Below are positions 44,814-56,531 of a DNA stretch of 64,000 nucleotides, one piece after another. Position 1 is the stretch's first letter. Each line of letters starts with the position of its first letter. The stretch lies in the NCBI GenBank assembly GCA_905331475.1, contig CAJNYU010001987.1, positions 1 through 64,000 of the forward strand, given 5' to 3'. Both the position numbers and the translations under genes were made by a program. The DNA is from Rotaria socialis. Lineage: Eukaryota > Rotifera > Eurotatoria > Philodinida > Philodinidae. The notes beneath the pieces were generated by a model. That model saw only the letters and a list, made by a program, of their open reading frames with translations, was not told the origin of the DNA and ran no database searches.

Positions 44814-45920
44814 GTAAAATTAGTTTTTTCTTTCGTCGATATTTCAGTCTTTCTAATAAATGACAATTCTTCTTTTTTTCTGATTATCCTTCGAGCTTAT
44901 GAAATAAAATTTCTTTAAAATAAAAAAGAATCGAAGATATTACCGAGTTCTTTTTTTCTCTCAATTAAATATGATTAATGCCAAGAGAATTTCGATTCGT
45001 TTCGAGGTGAATAAATGTCAATGTACGTTGTCTTTTAAAATAAAAAAACGGACGACCGGGCACACTGACCGACTTTAGTAGTGTACTCACTGTTTGAGTA
45101 CACAAAAATAAGGCAAAGTAGTCATTTGTCACTCTTTTTTTAGTAAAACTATTATTACATGATATTATTTTATGTCCTGAAAATTGGCGAACTCAGTAGA
45201 ACATCTGGGAAATCCGTTATATATGACATTTCTTTTCTACATATAAATATGAAACTATATTTATATTAATATCAGAGGATCAAAACTAAAATTACAGAAC
45301 TCAAATGTCTGAAAACCACACGGAAGGAAAATCTTTCTAGCTCACAATATCTAAGCCAATTCATTCCACTTGATATTAGTAATTATGTCGTTGTTGAAGT
45401 ACTTCCTTTGCAATTAAATACGAACATTTCTCATTTAACAAGAATTATGTGCCACAAAAACATAAATTCCATAAAAAAAGGGGAAAACAATTTCTTCTAG
45501 TAGTCGTGTAGTATAATTAGATGATAGAAGCAGGTGTGATAAGTTTGAAGAGATTGACATTTGATATAATTATTGTATTCATTTCAACAGATGATTAATA
45601 GAATTCTATCTACTATTTTTAGGTTATTGTATCATACAGCATGATATTTGTTTAAGTAGTTTTCTAAGCTATGCTAATTTGCTTTTGTTATGACAACCTT
45701 CATATTGACAGAAGTCAACCACATTTGTCATCATTAGTTGCAAGACAATTAGCATCCTCTTTGACCGAGCGTATCAGCTGTTTTCTTTCGAATATTCTCA
45801 ATGTTAGCATCTCTACTTAAGCGTTATATTATTTTTCTTAAGAATTTTCAGGTTTTCCTGACCTGTTGATGATTAATCAGTGTAAATAAACAAAAAAATA
45901 ATAATTTGTTTCTATTGTAA
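44814..45920. other. Intergenic, no gene seen
   Basis: AT-rich 3' flank of the protease gene. No supported feature. Confidence 0.5.
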
Positions 45921-46571
45921 AAAGCTGTTAGCGCAATCTCTTTGGGATTAAAATATGAAACACGATGTAAGTGTTAATTCTGACCAGAAAAACGAATTAT
46001 TCTATATATTTCTGAACTTTTTCTTTCATTATACTTTAATGCATCACCTACAAGTGAAAAATGCAAGTAGGTCATAAATTTGCTGATATTGTAACATTAT
46101 GTGTTCCTTGATCGTACGAAGACGGCCAATACTAGCGTTAGGGAAGTTAGCTCAAGATTCGAGTTTTTCCAGCCCCGATTCGCGTATATGATTGTGTTGA
46201 TTTTTATTTTCGTTGTGTTGGATGCAGAATTTTGCGCTGAATCGAATGGTGTAATTTTTGGAGAGGGGTATCAATTAAAACCTGAGACTTTAGCCGAAAA
46301 TACTACTTTTTTTTGAAAATATTGTGAAAGTAATTTCAGTCCGGATTCGCTGCTTTAGCTGTGTTGGATCTGAAAATGGTTGTGTTGAGTGCGGAATGCA
46401 ATTCTACATCGAATGATGCTAAATTTTTATGGGGTCATCGGCCAAAACATTTCTGGTCTCACCCAAGTCATCGCTCCGTGCCTCTATCCTACCAACACCC
46501 AAGTCGAAGTAATTTGGTCGATGACCCCATAAAAATTNACCACTTCAACACTCCTTTCACGTCGTGTTTCA
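45921..46571 (+). mobile_element. Small palindromic element, copy 3
   Basis: The left end AAAGCTGTTAGCGCAATCTC then TATGAAACACGATG, and the right end CTTCAACACTCCTTTCACGT then CGTGTTTCAC, match copies at 26-350 and 56275-56531. The interior differs from the other two. It has a local direct duplication (GTGTTGGATGCAGAATTTTG near 46205 and a diverged second copy near 46365) and a hairpin, AATTTTTATGGGGTCATCG against CGATGACCCCATAAAAATT. Contains the single ambiguous base of the window at 46538. The ORF across it is not a gene. Confidence 0.65.
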
Positions 46572-47242
46572 CAAAACTAGTAGTCGTTGGAGTTATTACA
46601 GCACATTCGTATTGTAAAGCTAACAATGAATTATTTCTTAAGCGAACAGCATGCTATATATATATACTGTGAATAACAACCATAAACAAAAGGATAATGA
46701 ATTTTCAATAGTATGCAAAACATTCTTTTCTATTTATAAATATGTTAAAAATATGGCAAATAAAATCAATCATTCATATGGTGACAGTTTTATTATTTAG
46801 ATGAATATCAAATTAGATCTATTAAGCGTTTGTCAATCATTTTTTCGTAGCTTTATTTTTTGCAACAAATATTATGAATGAGTACATAAGCTAAAATTGC
46901 AATAGTGCATATGCTGATTGACATCTACTCATTCATTTGCGTTTATATGTGTGTATGTGTATGAATATTAGACAAAATTTTCTTTGGCTCATAAAAATAA
47001 CCATCATATCTCACAAGAAGCTTATTCGCGTGTCATGACATTGCCTGAGGCGGCTAGTTGTTATTTGACAAGAAAATTACGTTGTTGCTATATCATTCAT
47101 TAGATTTATAAAACATTGAATTTGAAAATAAACTATTGCATGATTTCTGGTAGAAAAAGTGTATATTGCATGTTCATAAAGAATGAAAAGGACAATGAGA
47201 AAAAAATTTCCATCATAAACGTTGTACTAAAAAGTGCGTATA
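46572..47242. other. Intergenic downstream of the GPCR gene
   Basis: 3' flank of the minus-strand receptor gene. No feature seen. Confidence 0.5.
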
Positions 47243-48561
47243 TTATATTTTTATGCGTTCAATCGTTCTATGTGGTCTTAGATTTGGCATAGGTACTTCT
47301 TGTTGCTGTGGAACTGCTTGATAGACATGATCTTTCCCATTTTGTGTATTTGAATGACGACGACTATTGGATTTATAACATCGCCGTAGAACTATTTTAT
47401 GTAAATTTCTTATATAACGCTTAGCAATACGTTTCAATTCCATACGAAATTGTCTTCCACTTAAACAATATATATAGAAATTTAGTGAGCAATTAGCCAA
47501 TATAATAACGCTTATACAATGTGCAAGTACTTTATCTGATGTTGTAAAATAGACTAATGATGTTAGACTTGATGATAGAAAAAATAGTAATGAATGTAGT
47601 ATCAAAACAATATTCATCCATGACATTTTACCGAATGGTACATTTGCTATTGGCATCGGAGAGGTTTTAAATGAACAACGTGTCATCGAACCGAATCGTT
47701 GTTGACTTGGATCGTAGATATGTACTACAGCTGGCGGTAATTTTGATGTTACACCAGTTATCATTGACATGGATAATTGAATATTATGTTGATGTTCTTG
47801 TCGTTTGCGAACATGAATTGTTGTTCGAAAAATACAGATAATTATAGCAACATTAAATAGAGCAACGAGTATCGAAGGAATTAATTCAGAAAATAGAAAT
47901 CGTACTGTATGATAATTAATGCCGAATGTTGAATCGTGAAAATAATTTTGCCAAATTAACGATGTATACTCACTGTTAAATGTACATTGTATGTGTGTAT
48001 ATGTTTCATTAAAACTATTTTAAAAAAAAATAATAAAATCATGCAAATATATATATATATATTCAATTTAGTTAATTACCGTGCTAAGTTTGGTGCAAAA
48101 TAGATAACAGTTGGTCCTGTCACTATGGAAATCATAACTAATGAAATGCATATCATAGAAAAATATTTATATTTGTCAAATGTATGATATTTATCACGAC
48201 GATTAAATAATAAATGTAAACGCGATGAAACATAAATAAATCTTTCAATAACCCAAAAAACTGTTATCCATGCTGCAAGCACACGAAACGATGATGATAA
48301 ACGATAGATTTTACATGTTAACCAATATTCACTAACAATGTAATCGGACAGCCAACGGCGAGTCGTTGAATGAAGTAAAAATGAATAGCGTACAATACAT
48401 ATTAAGTTAATTGTAAATGATGTTAATGCTAATGTAGCATATGTTGGACAACAACGAAAACGACGCGATGAAAACACTACTAAGCCAAGAAGATTACCGA
48501 TAAAGCCCAGTACAAATAATATAATACAAATCCAATCGATCACAACTGCGATAAGTACCAT
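47243..48561 (-). CDS. Rhodopsin-type G-protein-coupled receptor
   Basis: Two exons, 48561-48080 and 48014-47243, with a 65-base intron (NLAR|FNETY). 1254 bases, 417 residues. Membrane segments appear in order: TM1 DWICIILFVLGFIGNLLGLV with its GN, TM2 around TYATLALTSFTINLICIV, TM3 SFRVLAAWITVFWVIERFIY with ERF in the DRY position, TM4 YFSMICISLVMISIVTGPTV, TM5 LFSELIPSILVALFNVAIII, TM6 MNIVLILHSLLFFLSSSLTS, TM7 ISVIILANCSLNFYIYCLSG with the NxxIY pattern. Extracellular loop 2 holds a Cys (THIQCTFN), pairing with CKIYR before TM3. The third intracellular loop is long and basic, and a palmitoylation-type CYK lies in the tail. It resembles peptide (FMRFamide-like) receptors; ligand unknown. 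Confidence 0.87.
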
Positions 48562-48899
48562 AGTGCAATCTATTTGCTAAGCAATAGTTAAAGATGTGAA
48601 ATGATAGTCGAGAACAAAAATAAAAGAAGAACAACAGAGGGAAGCAAGAGAAAAAAATAAATGACATTTCTATTTTTGCGTTCTTTTAGCGTTTTCTGGC
48701 ACGAATAAGAAAGATAATATACAGCTTATATGTGCTTGACTTCTTAGGAATACATTTCATGCTCTCTCACGCAATATAAAATATAATATTTCGATTATTT
48801 GACAACACGTTGATAATGCCGATGTAAACAATGCTTTAAATTGTTATGCATAGAAACTTCTACGTTGAAAGTTCTTAGGTTCCGAGATGATTAAAAAAA

Positions 48900-48900
48900 G

Positions 48901-48929
<29 letters not shown>
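48900..48929. repeat. TA microsatellite
   Basis: About fifteen uninterrupted TA units. Confidence 0.95.
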
Positions 48930-48932
<3 letters not shown>

Positions 48933-49943
48933 TGCCTTTTAGATTCTTGTAGGTCTTGGTGAAGATGAGAATTGCTTCTGAAACTTGTCACTAGATGCAT
49001 GAGTGTTTAAATTGATACGCAGACGGGTGACATAGATGAGTCGAATTAACGCAACATAAAACGGATCGTAAAGTATGCTTGCTCGCTTGTAAAGCCTTTT
49101 ATCTGTTAATAGAAAGTTCAAAAGAATAGTCGAGGATAGAAACTTATGTTGCTAAAGACCTTCTTTTTGAATCGATAATATGACGTAGTTTACATATCGT
49201 TCACGGCTGTTTTCTATCGCTATAACTAATTTATAACGAAACACTTTTTTCCAAGTAAATCATTTTATGAAAATTAGACATTTCTGCGTGTAGAATCTAC
49301 ATCGCAGTGTCCGGATGAATCCCGAGGGGGACGTCCTTTGCAAATATTTTTTTCGCTGGAATCCTGATAAGCGCTGCGTGTAGATATAATAAACTTTCCA
49401 TGAAATTAATCTTTGATCAAGAGACTGATAACTTCTCAGACTTCTGTTTTATCTGATGATTATAAAAAACGGTTTAGGCAAAATATACTTTATTTCATAG
49501 CGGATGAGCATTGAAGAAAAAAAATCTAATTTTTGAAGCACGCTCCAACTGTTTGAAAATGAGTAATAAAATAATTTCACGAAATTTTGCTTTACATTTA
49601 CTTGTGACAGTCAAGAAAATATTCTCCATAACTGGATATCTATCTAAGAATCATTTATAAAAAAAATTGCTCGCAATCAGAAAGAATGCATTTCTCTGTT
49701 GTTTTCTTAAAAAATTATATTTTGATCATATCCGATTGAATTCATGTCAGCTATTCAAATGAAATCAACTCTAAATCTTATTTCTGGCACTCACTTAGTC
49801 GAATTTTTATTTTGTTTATTCACACAATGAACTCGATCAACTTTTTATTAACACGGTGTTTTTTGACTGTTGTATTCAAACTAATGAATAAAACGACTTA
49901 ATTAGCTTTGTTGATCAATGCAAGGATCATATTTTTGGTTTAC

Positions 49944-50638
49944 AGGATTTACTGTCCATTGATTGTTTTTCTTAGAAAATTGTTCTTTTTCTACAGAAAG
50001 TATAAATTTTGCTGCTGAGGATTTACTGTCCGTTGATTGCCTCGAAGAATAGAAATGAACAGAAAAATATTTATCACAATCAACTCTGTATATTTAGAAA
50101 AAAAAGAATCCTAGCAAATATATGAGGAAATAACAAAGAGAATAAGAAATTGATTAATAAATAAACCAAAAAAGATGAATGGACGTTCAACTTTTTGGTG
50201 GACGCTGAAAATATCTAAGTCCAGCAGCTTTTAAGAATGATGGAATATCGATAATCGAGGGAGCAGAATTGTCGTTTACCATGGGTAGATTCAGTAAATA
50301 TAGCAGACATTTTTAGCAAGAGTATGATAAGAAAATTACGTTCTTTGAATTTATATATTTTTTTTTATAATTTTTTGTCGTATTAATGGCTATCTTACTC
50401 TTCAATTTGATGAGCATCCGCCATTTTAAATTGAAAATTTATTCAATAGTTTGCTCATTGGTGACTTTTTTGTTTTTCAACATTTATGTAATTTTTGTTC
50501 AGAAAAGGGATTGACTATCAAGACCATTACTCATTTATTAATTTATCTTCTTCGAACCAATTAATGGACAGTAAATCCTCGAACAAGAAAAACACTAATT
50601 AGGCAAAAAAAGTTATTCAATCAATGGACAGTAAATCG
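49944..50638. mobile_element. Foldback element with duplicated GGATTTACTGTCC ends
   Basis: On the left GGATTTACTGTCCATTGATT (49945) and a second GGATTTACTGTCCGTTGATT (50019). On the right two complements, AATTAATGGACAGTAAATCC (50559) and CAATCAATGGACAGTAAATC (50617). Each end therefore carries the repeat twice, spaced 60-75 bases. About 695 bases, no coding capacity. Target duplication not identified. Confidence 0.7.
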
Positions 50639-53433
50639 TGTACGCGCATATTTTTTTGTCAGCCGAGACCGTCTCTTTCATGAATTTAATTATATCTCAT
50701 TTGTATCTTTCTGTTCCTTATTTCTAGGAATTACTATTTTTATTGAATATAGATAAATAAAATACTAGAATAAATAGAAATTGGTAAAACCGATTGAGTA
50801 TCGATAAAAAAAATAAAGTGAGCTACTTCACTATTTAGATAAAAAAAGATTTGAAAATGCTCTAGATTAGATTGCGTCATTCGATAAGAAAATAAGCAAC
50901 TATTCGACTGCGTATGTACTGTAAGACTCCTACGTCAATGAGTAATAAAATTGAACAAATATAATCTATTAATAGAAAGAAACATGTTCTGATTTTCTAG
51001 ATTATCTCTCAAACCATACAAAAGTTTTAATTAAAAACCTAAATGACTTTTTTTACTTGTTAATATTACAATAAAGCATCCTGAACAATATTGATTCTCA
51101 AGTGTGCAATCAAATCAAAAATTTTACTTTCTGATATTCGATAACATAAAAAACTACGTCAGTTATTTTCATTACATTTAATTGAACTATATGATGATGG
51201 TAGAACCGAACAAGTCACCCATTTCATGCAATCTACAAGTATATGTAGTCCAAATTGACGTATGACATCATGTCAAAACTACTAATGATCCTACTAGTCT
51301 ATAATTAAGATCAATCTACCCAGTGGAACATTTCATTTTTACTCCGAAGACAGTTCGATTAATGCTATGCATTTATTAATAAAAAGGAAAACCAATCAGA
51401 CGATAGAATTACGTGTAACAAATTCGATAAAGTCTTCAACTATCGTTTGCTTTTCTCGTAAAGCTCGTGCTTTTCATTACGCTAAAAGCAATATAGAAAA
51501 TGATGCTTACTCTTTTTGACGAACTCTTTCCAAGTACAACTATGGAAATCGTATATTTGATTATATGCAACTACGATGCATACTATTTGACTGGAATCTG
51601 TGTCGATTGTTATTCATAGTTTATCTGATAGCAACGCCATTACTAAATGCATGTGGATGTACTATCATTAGCAGGCATAGTTTGTAATCTATGGTTTCAT
51701 GAATCAAAAAAAGAATAGGAAAACTCCGGATGCCATCTCGTTTTAGCTCTGTACACGGCAGAAATACTTGAAAACTCTTCATCGTCAGAAAAAGAAATCT
51801 ATGATATAGATATTCATGTTAGACAAATTTTTATTTAAAAAAAGTTAGTAAGTTGGATCGAACACTCGGTTTTCAAGCATTTTAAAACTTATCCTAAACG
51901 AAAACATTTCGAGTTCTGGTAAGTGCCAAAAATCATCAGTCACTCAGTGTTATAATTGTTGAGCTATTCAGCCTTACAGTAATCACAGTTGGATATTGGC
52001 ACGGACATCAGTTCTTTTGTTTCTGTTGTCAACACCACACTGTCAAGCTATGCAATAAGCGTCTGTCAGTTCTGCATATAGAATATTACAGATAACAGCA
52101 ACTGCTATTTTCTATTTCGAAAACAGATCAAGGCCTCGATCGAGCAACTTGCCAATCGGTACAAATCTAGTTATAAAGTCAATATGGCCTGTCTGTTGTG
52201 TCATTTCGAATAGGAAATGTATGACAACTTCACCGAGCTCGTGACTATGAAAGTAATTGTAAATAAGGGTTTTTGGCTGCTATTATATGAAAGAAAATCT
52301 TTTCGGACTCAATAACAAAAAAACAATGAAGTAATGCAAATTGCAAAAATATAAATACGCCAACACTGAGACTTTGTCTTACAATAAGAAAATCAGGACA
52401 AGATTAAAGATTATTTGTATAATACCCTACGGATAAGTTTATAAGATTTTCGAAATCATGAATGGCCCACTCACTTCAATATCTAATGAAAAAAAGGATA
52501 AATTATAAATTTCAAGGGGTTAATTTAGGAACATAAATAACTCAATAGATTTCCGTTATGCATACCAAATGTGTGCTTTTATAGGCCTATTTTTAGCATA
52601 GTACCAATATAAAATACTCTTGATGATTATTCAAATAATAGAAAAGTTAATAAATAATGAGCGATTCATGAAGATACTTCACCTAATCTTGTACCTGTTT
52701 CTGTAAGTCTCCTATCAAGTGTCATACATCGATTTTGTAGTGTTTGTAATTTAATTATGATACTATCTTGCTAAGAAATATCTTTATCTAAATGTATAGA
52801 GTCGTCACGGAACCGATAAGGATCATATGTCATCGTCTAATCTTTATCTTATATTTGCTTGAGCATCAAGTGATTCTTTTTATTTTTCTTAGCAAACAGC
52901 CAGCATAAACTTATGTTTTTTTATCTTTAAAACCGTCGATATTCAAAAGCATACTTTATATTATTCAACGGTCGTATTTCGTCAGTGTTCTATTTATTGA
53001 AACGATAGTAAACTGCCTCAATAATAGATCTGCTAAAGAGAAAATAGAATAAAGCAATTTAATATAAAGTTTGCTATAAAGTATATGAGAATTAAATTAA
53101 CTCAACAAACAACAAACAATATAAATATGCTATTAGTTCAATTTTCAATGCTAGTTGATTCGTTTAATGCAAAATAGACTTATTCACTAAGAGCTTATAA
53201 ATAATCATTAGCAGCAATATAAAATGGACGAATAATCGTTTTAAATCATGTAACCTCGAGCACTATGGAAAAAAAGTCGAATATTCAGCTGTTTGTCTAT
53301 TGGTTGTTCTTTCAATCGATTACACAAACACGACTCGACAACGACAGCTATCTTAGGATAAACGAATACTCTCATCTCCTACTAGAACTATGCGTTCCGA
53401 CATGACTGCATGCTGTTGAATTTTTCTTCTCTA

Positions 53434-53695
53434 TCCCATGTAAAAAAATTGGATTAATAATCAGATTAAAAATCTATTATAATGGCACTATTTTAATCGA
53501 TTATAATAGTTTTGTAGGTAATCAATTAAAATTGATTAAAATACAACCAAAATCAAAAATAATCTGCCTTTTAAGGTTGAAAAATCTGATTAAAATCAGA
53601 TTAAAATTAGATTATAACAGTGCCATTAAAATAGATTCATAATCGCATAAAAATCAATTATAATCAGATGCTTTACGATTTTGTTTTACATGGGA
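53434..53695. mobile_element. 262-bp MITE with TA target duplication
   Basis: Starts TCCCATGTAAAAAAATT and ends GATTTTGTTTTACATGGGA. Flanked by TA on both sides (53432-53433, 53696-53697). The arms pair extensively (ATTATAATGGCAC with GTGCCATTAAAAT), and the interior is rich in GATTAAAATC motifs. TA duplication suggests a Tc1/mariner-type relative; no ORF. Confidence 0.8.
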
Positions 53696-54501
53696 TATAT
53701 GTAAATTCTTAAAAAATTTGTATATGCACGATGAAATATAATGATGCTAATTACGATTGGAACTATGTTAGAGAAATTCTGTTCTTATCCCTAACAAGCA
53801 GCACTGGAACCGAACCGGTAAATACCGGAAAATCACCGGTTGAAATTTTAAAATAACTATCTTCATTTAGATCTATTTTTGTTTAAAAAATGTTTCATGA
53901 ATTTTTCTATGAAGTAGATCTAGATACAATGAAATTGTGCTATCAATATATATATAGAAAGTCTTACGAAACTATTGATGATGCAAAGTTTTGTGTAGTT
54001 CAGAAGGAATATTTGATTGTCGTCATAGACACAATCAATAGATCTCATTTTCTTTCACAGTAAAGAGAAATCAACGAAAGTACGACAGCAAATCAGTTTG
54101 GTTGATTGATGCACTCTATTTTATTGGCAGTGTTCTTTTTTTTTATCATACATAGTTGTAAAAAGATGATTTGATAATAAAATTTGAAGCGTCTATCTTT
54201 TCTTTTGATTAGATGCGTTCCGAAAATATCCCCGGAAACTCGATTAAGTGCTCGGGAACCAAACCCAGACCAATATAACAGATATAGAGATATACAGTGC
54301 ATAGGAGGTCTAGGGGGTACAGGAGTTATAGGAGATATTTTTTTCCCTTTCATCTCTTAATTTTATTTAATTATAACTCAACGAAAGTAAAATTTCCTTT
54401 CACAGATATTACTGATATCAATATTTATTTGTTGAATTTTGCTCGTTGTTTATTAATCTTCTATATCCCCAATACTCCTGTACTCCGTAGACCTCCTAGA
54501 C

Positions 54502-54992
54502 TAGCGGCGTAACCAGGTTTTAAGGCTGGGGTGGGCTAAGCCCCGAGACCAGTTGAAACCAGTCGTAAAAGCATCGCTTTGAAGTCGTTTTGTTTGAATT
54601 GATATACCGAAATGCCGGCAATAATAGCAATAAGCAGTGTCATTCTTAATGGAATATTCAAGCCATGGACGATTGCAATACCATTGAAATTGAAATGAAC
54701 GACTTTCGTTGTTAACAGGATACGTGGATAAAACTGGTCGTACTGGTGGATGATCAACAGAGATACTGATATCGCAAGATGAAGCATTATAATTGGCAGC
54801 AATTCGATCTTGCTTATCTGAAGATGAATCCGAGATAGTCAGTGATTCCGTAATGATACCAATGCATGCGTCTACAGTTGTACAAGTTGAATTCGACGGT
54901 TCATCTGCTTTTTTTTCTTTCGACCAAAGACTTTCAAGAGTACCGATTCGTTTATTCGAAGAATCTGTGTAATTGTTTGCCTGCCTCTTCAT
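54502..54992 (-). pseudogene. hAT transposase N-terminus (TTF-type zinc finger), truncated
   Basis: 163 codons from ATG 54992. After a polar N-terminus comes the characteristic TTF-type finger: SFQFQWYCNRPWLEYSIKND, then TAYCYYCRHFG and DAFTTGFNWSRGL, as in ZMYM1/hAT-family transposases. The frame runs straight into the end of the element, so the RNase-H-like catalytic and dimerisation domains (several hundred residues) are absent. Internally deleted; the copy can move only with a transposase supplied elsewhere. Confidence 0.8.
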
Positions 54993-55285
54993 AGTACGTT
55001 ATAAGATGTTTTGATAAAATAATCCAAAGAAAAGTAACAATGCCAACTGAAAGAAGAGAGAGAGAGAGAGAGAGATACGATGACTGTAATTTTCTTTCTA
55101 CATAAAATTAGTCACAACATTTTTTCTAGCAGATTATTTCTTTCCGTTCGTTCATAATGAACTCAATTGTCATGTTGAAAATGTTATCATCGATTAGACA
55201 GAACAGACGATGATCATTTGTTCCCATGAAATGTACACAACATAGATCAACAGAACAAAATTGTTCTTTTTTCTTTCCAGCCAAT

Positions 55286-55364
55286 TGTGGGTGTGGGTGT
55301 GGGTGGGTATGCATTAGGATAAGACTAGACACTCACATTTACAACCACACCCACACCCACACCC
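55286..55364. repeat. TGTGGG-type inverted pair 13
   Basis: TGTGGGTGTGGGTGTGGGTG on the left, CCACACCCACACCCACACCC on the right, spacer about 40 bases. Sits inside the inner hAT element, close to its right terminus. Confidence 0.85.
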
Positions 55365-55906
55365 CAGCTCACCCTGTGGTTACGCCACTATCCTAGACCC
55401 CCTATACGCTGTATATCTCTATATCTGTTATATCTGCTAGGTTTGGTTCCGTAGCACTTAATCGAGCTTTCGGGGATATTCTCCGAACGCATCATATGTT
55501 TCTTTCCTACAGATTTGTTGATAGCTTTAATCATATTTCATCAAGAATGTAAATTCTCTAAAGTATATTTTCAAATGTTTTTCCTTAGAAGCTTGATCAG
55601 AAAATTTAAAGTATTCAGCTATCAGCATTCATAATGTGAGGAGCTGAGTCATAAGATTCGAATAGGCCTATTTAACCATTAACTAATTGATATCATTGCT
55701 GGAACTCACTCTATCAGTTTTTACCGTATTTTGGTTATCTGAAACAATTTTCAAGGAATTAAATCCATCAGTTGTTGTCCGATTTACCGGAATTTCACCG
55801 ATTCGAGAGTAATTTATGTCCGGCTGGACCGGACCGGTAAAGTTTTTTAACCGGCCGGACAGGACCGGTTTATGGATTTTTTACCGGTTCCAGCTCTGCT
55901 AACAAA

Positions 55907-56274
55907 TGAACAAGACCTAACTGGAACGACCTATCCATAAAGTATTAATCATTATAAAATTGAATAAAAATGTATTCCACATAAAATAGTTTTCTCTCTG
56001 TGTTTGGTTCAGGAGATTTGCTGAACTTATTCATATAAAACTACGCTTGTACGAAATGCTGCTGGATAGTTTTTTTTAAATAAAGCATGATAATAAGGGT
56101 CTAGAATTTGAGGAGAATTTTCTTTCTGAATCGAAAAAACTGTGAAATACACAAACTTGTAGAAATTTGAAGTCTTGTTCAATACGAAGTTTTCTTCGAT
56201 ATGAAGGGAAAAGAAACCGAAAGAAAACAGTAGTACATCTGGATGGAATGATACTAGAATCTAACATGTTTTTG
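55907..56274. other. Spacer between transposable elements
   Basis: No gene or repeat recognised. Confidence 0.4.
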
Positions 56275-56531
56275 TGAAACGCGATCTGAAAGGAGTGTTG
56301 AAGCATATAGGGTAGAAATTTGCCCCCCCCCCCACACAGCCGGGGACTGACAATTTACTTAATTAATTTCTCTGTACCAGGCTGTGGTGGTCTCTAGTGC
56401 CTCCGTGCACTATAGTACAGACCACGACAGAGAAGCTCTACACGCCATCACAAATCGTGGTAGACTGATTTCAGAAAAAGAGCTTTATCGTGTTTCACAT
56501 TTTAATCCCACAGGGTTTGCGCTAACAGCTT
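56275..56531 (-). mobile_element. Small palindromic element, copy 2
   Basis: The inverted orientation of copies at 26 and 45921: it starts GTGAAACGCGATCTGAAAGG then AGTGTTGAAG and ends TATCGTGTTTCACATTTTAA then TTTGCGCTAACAGC. Like copy 1 it holds a homopolymer (a run of 12-13 C near 56321) followed by an inverted CTCTGTACCAGGCTGTGGTGG region. The shared position of the G/C run in copies 1 and 2 confirms common descent. Confidence 0.72.

Larger units (their letters stand above)
48562..53433. other. Gene-poor AT-rich region
   Basis: Nearly 5 kb with no intact gene. Includes a TA microsatellite (48900-48929) and a foldback (49944-50638). Around 51550-51670 one frame reads FDWNLCRLLFIVYLIATPLL, which may be a scrap of a membrane protein. 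The rest is featureless. Confidence 0.5.
54502..55390 (-). mobile_element. Inner hAT element (ZMYM/TTF-finger type)
   Basis: Ends TAGCGGCGTAACCAGG and its counterpart (complement TAGTGGCGTAACCACAGG), flanked by a perfect 8-base duplication TCCTAGAC (54494-54501 and 55391-55398). 889 bases. Carries the start of a hAT transposase on the minus strand, a GA microsatellite (55052-55074) and, just inside its right end, a TGTGGG-type hairpin (55286-55364). Confidence 0.88.
54213..55493. mobile_element. Middle palindromic element, interrupted by a hAT copy
   Basis: Arms of roughly 100 bases, from GATGCGTTCCGAAAATATCC (54213) and its complement ending at 55493, are about 90% identical by eye through TATAACAGATATAGAGATAT. 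A second internal inverted pair, GGTCTAGGGGGTACAGGAGT against ACTCCTGTACTCCGTAGACC, lies at 54307-54495. Removing the inner hAT copy leaves an element of about 390 bases. Target duplication not clear. Confidence 0.72.
53799..55898. mobile_element. Outer hAT-type element, host to nested insertions
   Basis: The left end is CAGCACTGGAACCGAACCGG and the right end is its inverted counterpart (complement begins CAGAGCTGGAACCGG). Flanked by an 8-base duplication with one mismatch, CTAACAAG (53791-53798) and CTAACAAA (55899-55906). The arms are rich in ACCGGT and CCGGCCGGAC palindromes. About 820 bases of its own sequence remain; the rest is the inserted element 54213-55493. Confidence 0.8.

Noticed and set aside
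46361-46672. 103-codon ORF containing an ambiguous residue
   Set aside because: It runs through a palindromic element copy and the single N; no coding character.
48939-49121. 60-codon minus-strand ORF upstream of the receptor gene
   Set aside because: No domain, no homologous pattern, next to a TA microsatellite; likely chance.
51540-51700. Membrane-protein-like translation (IVYLIATPLL and flanks)
   Set aside because: Only one short stretch with stops on both sides; not enough to call even a pseudogene.
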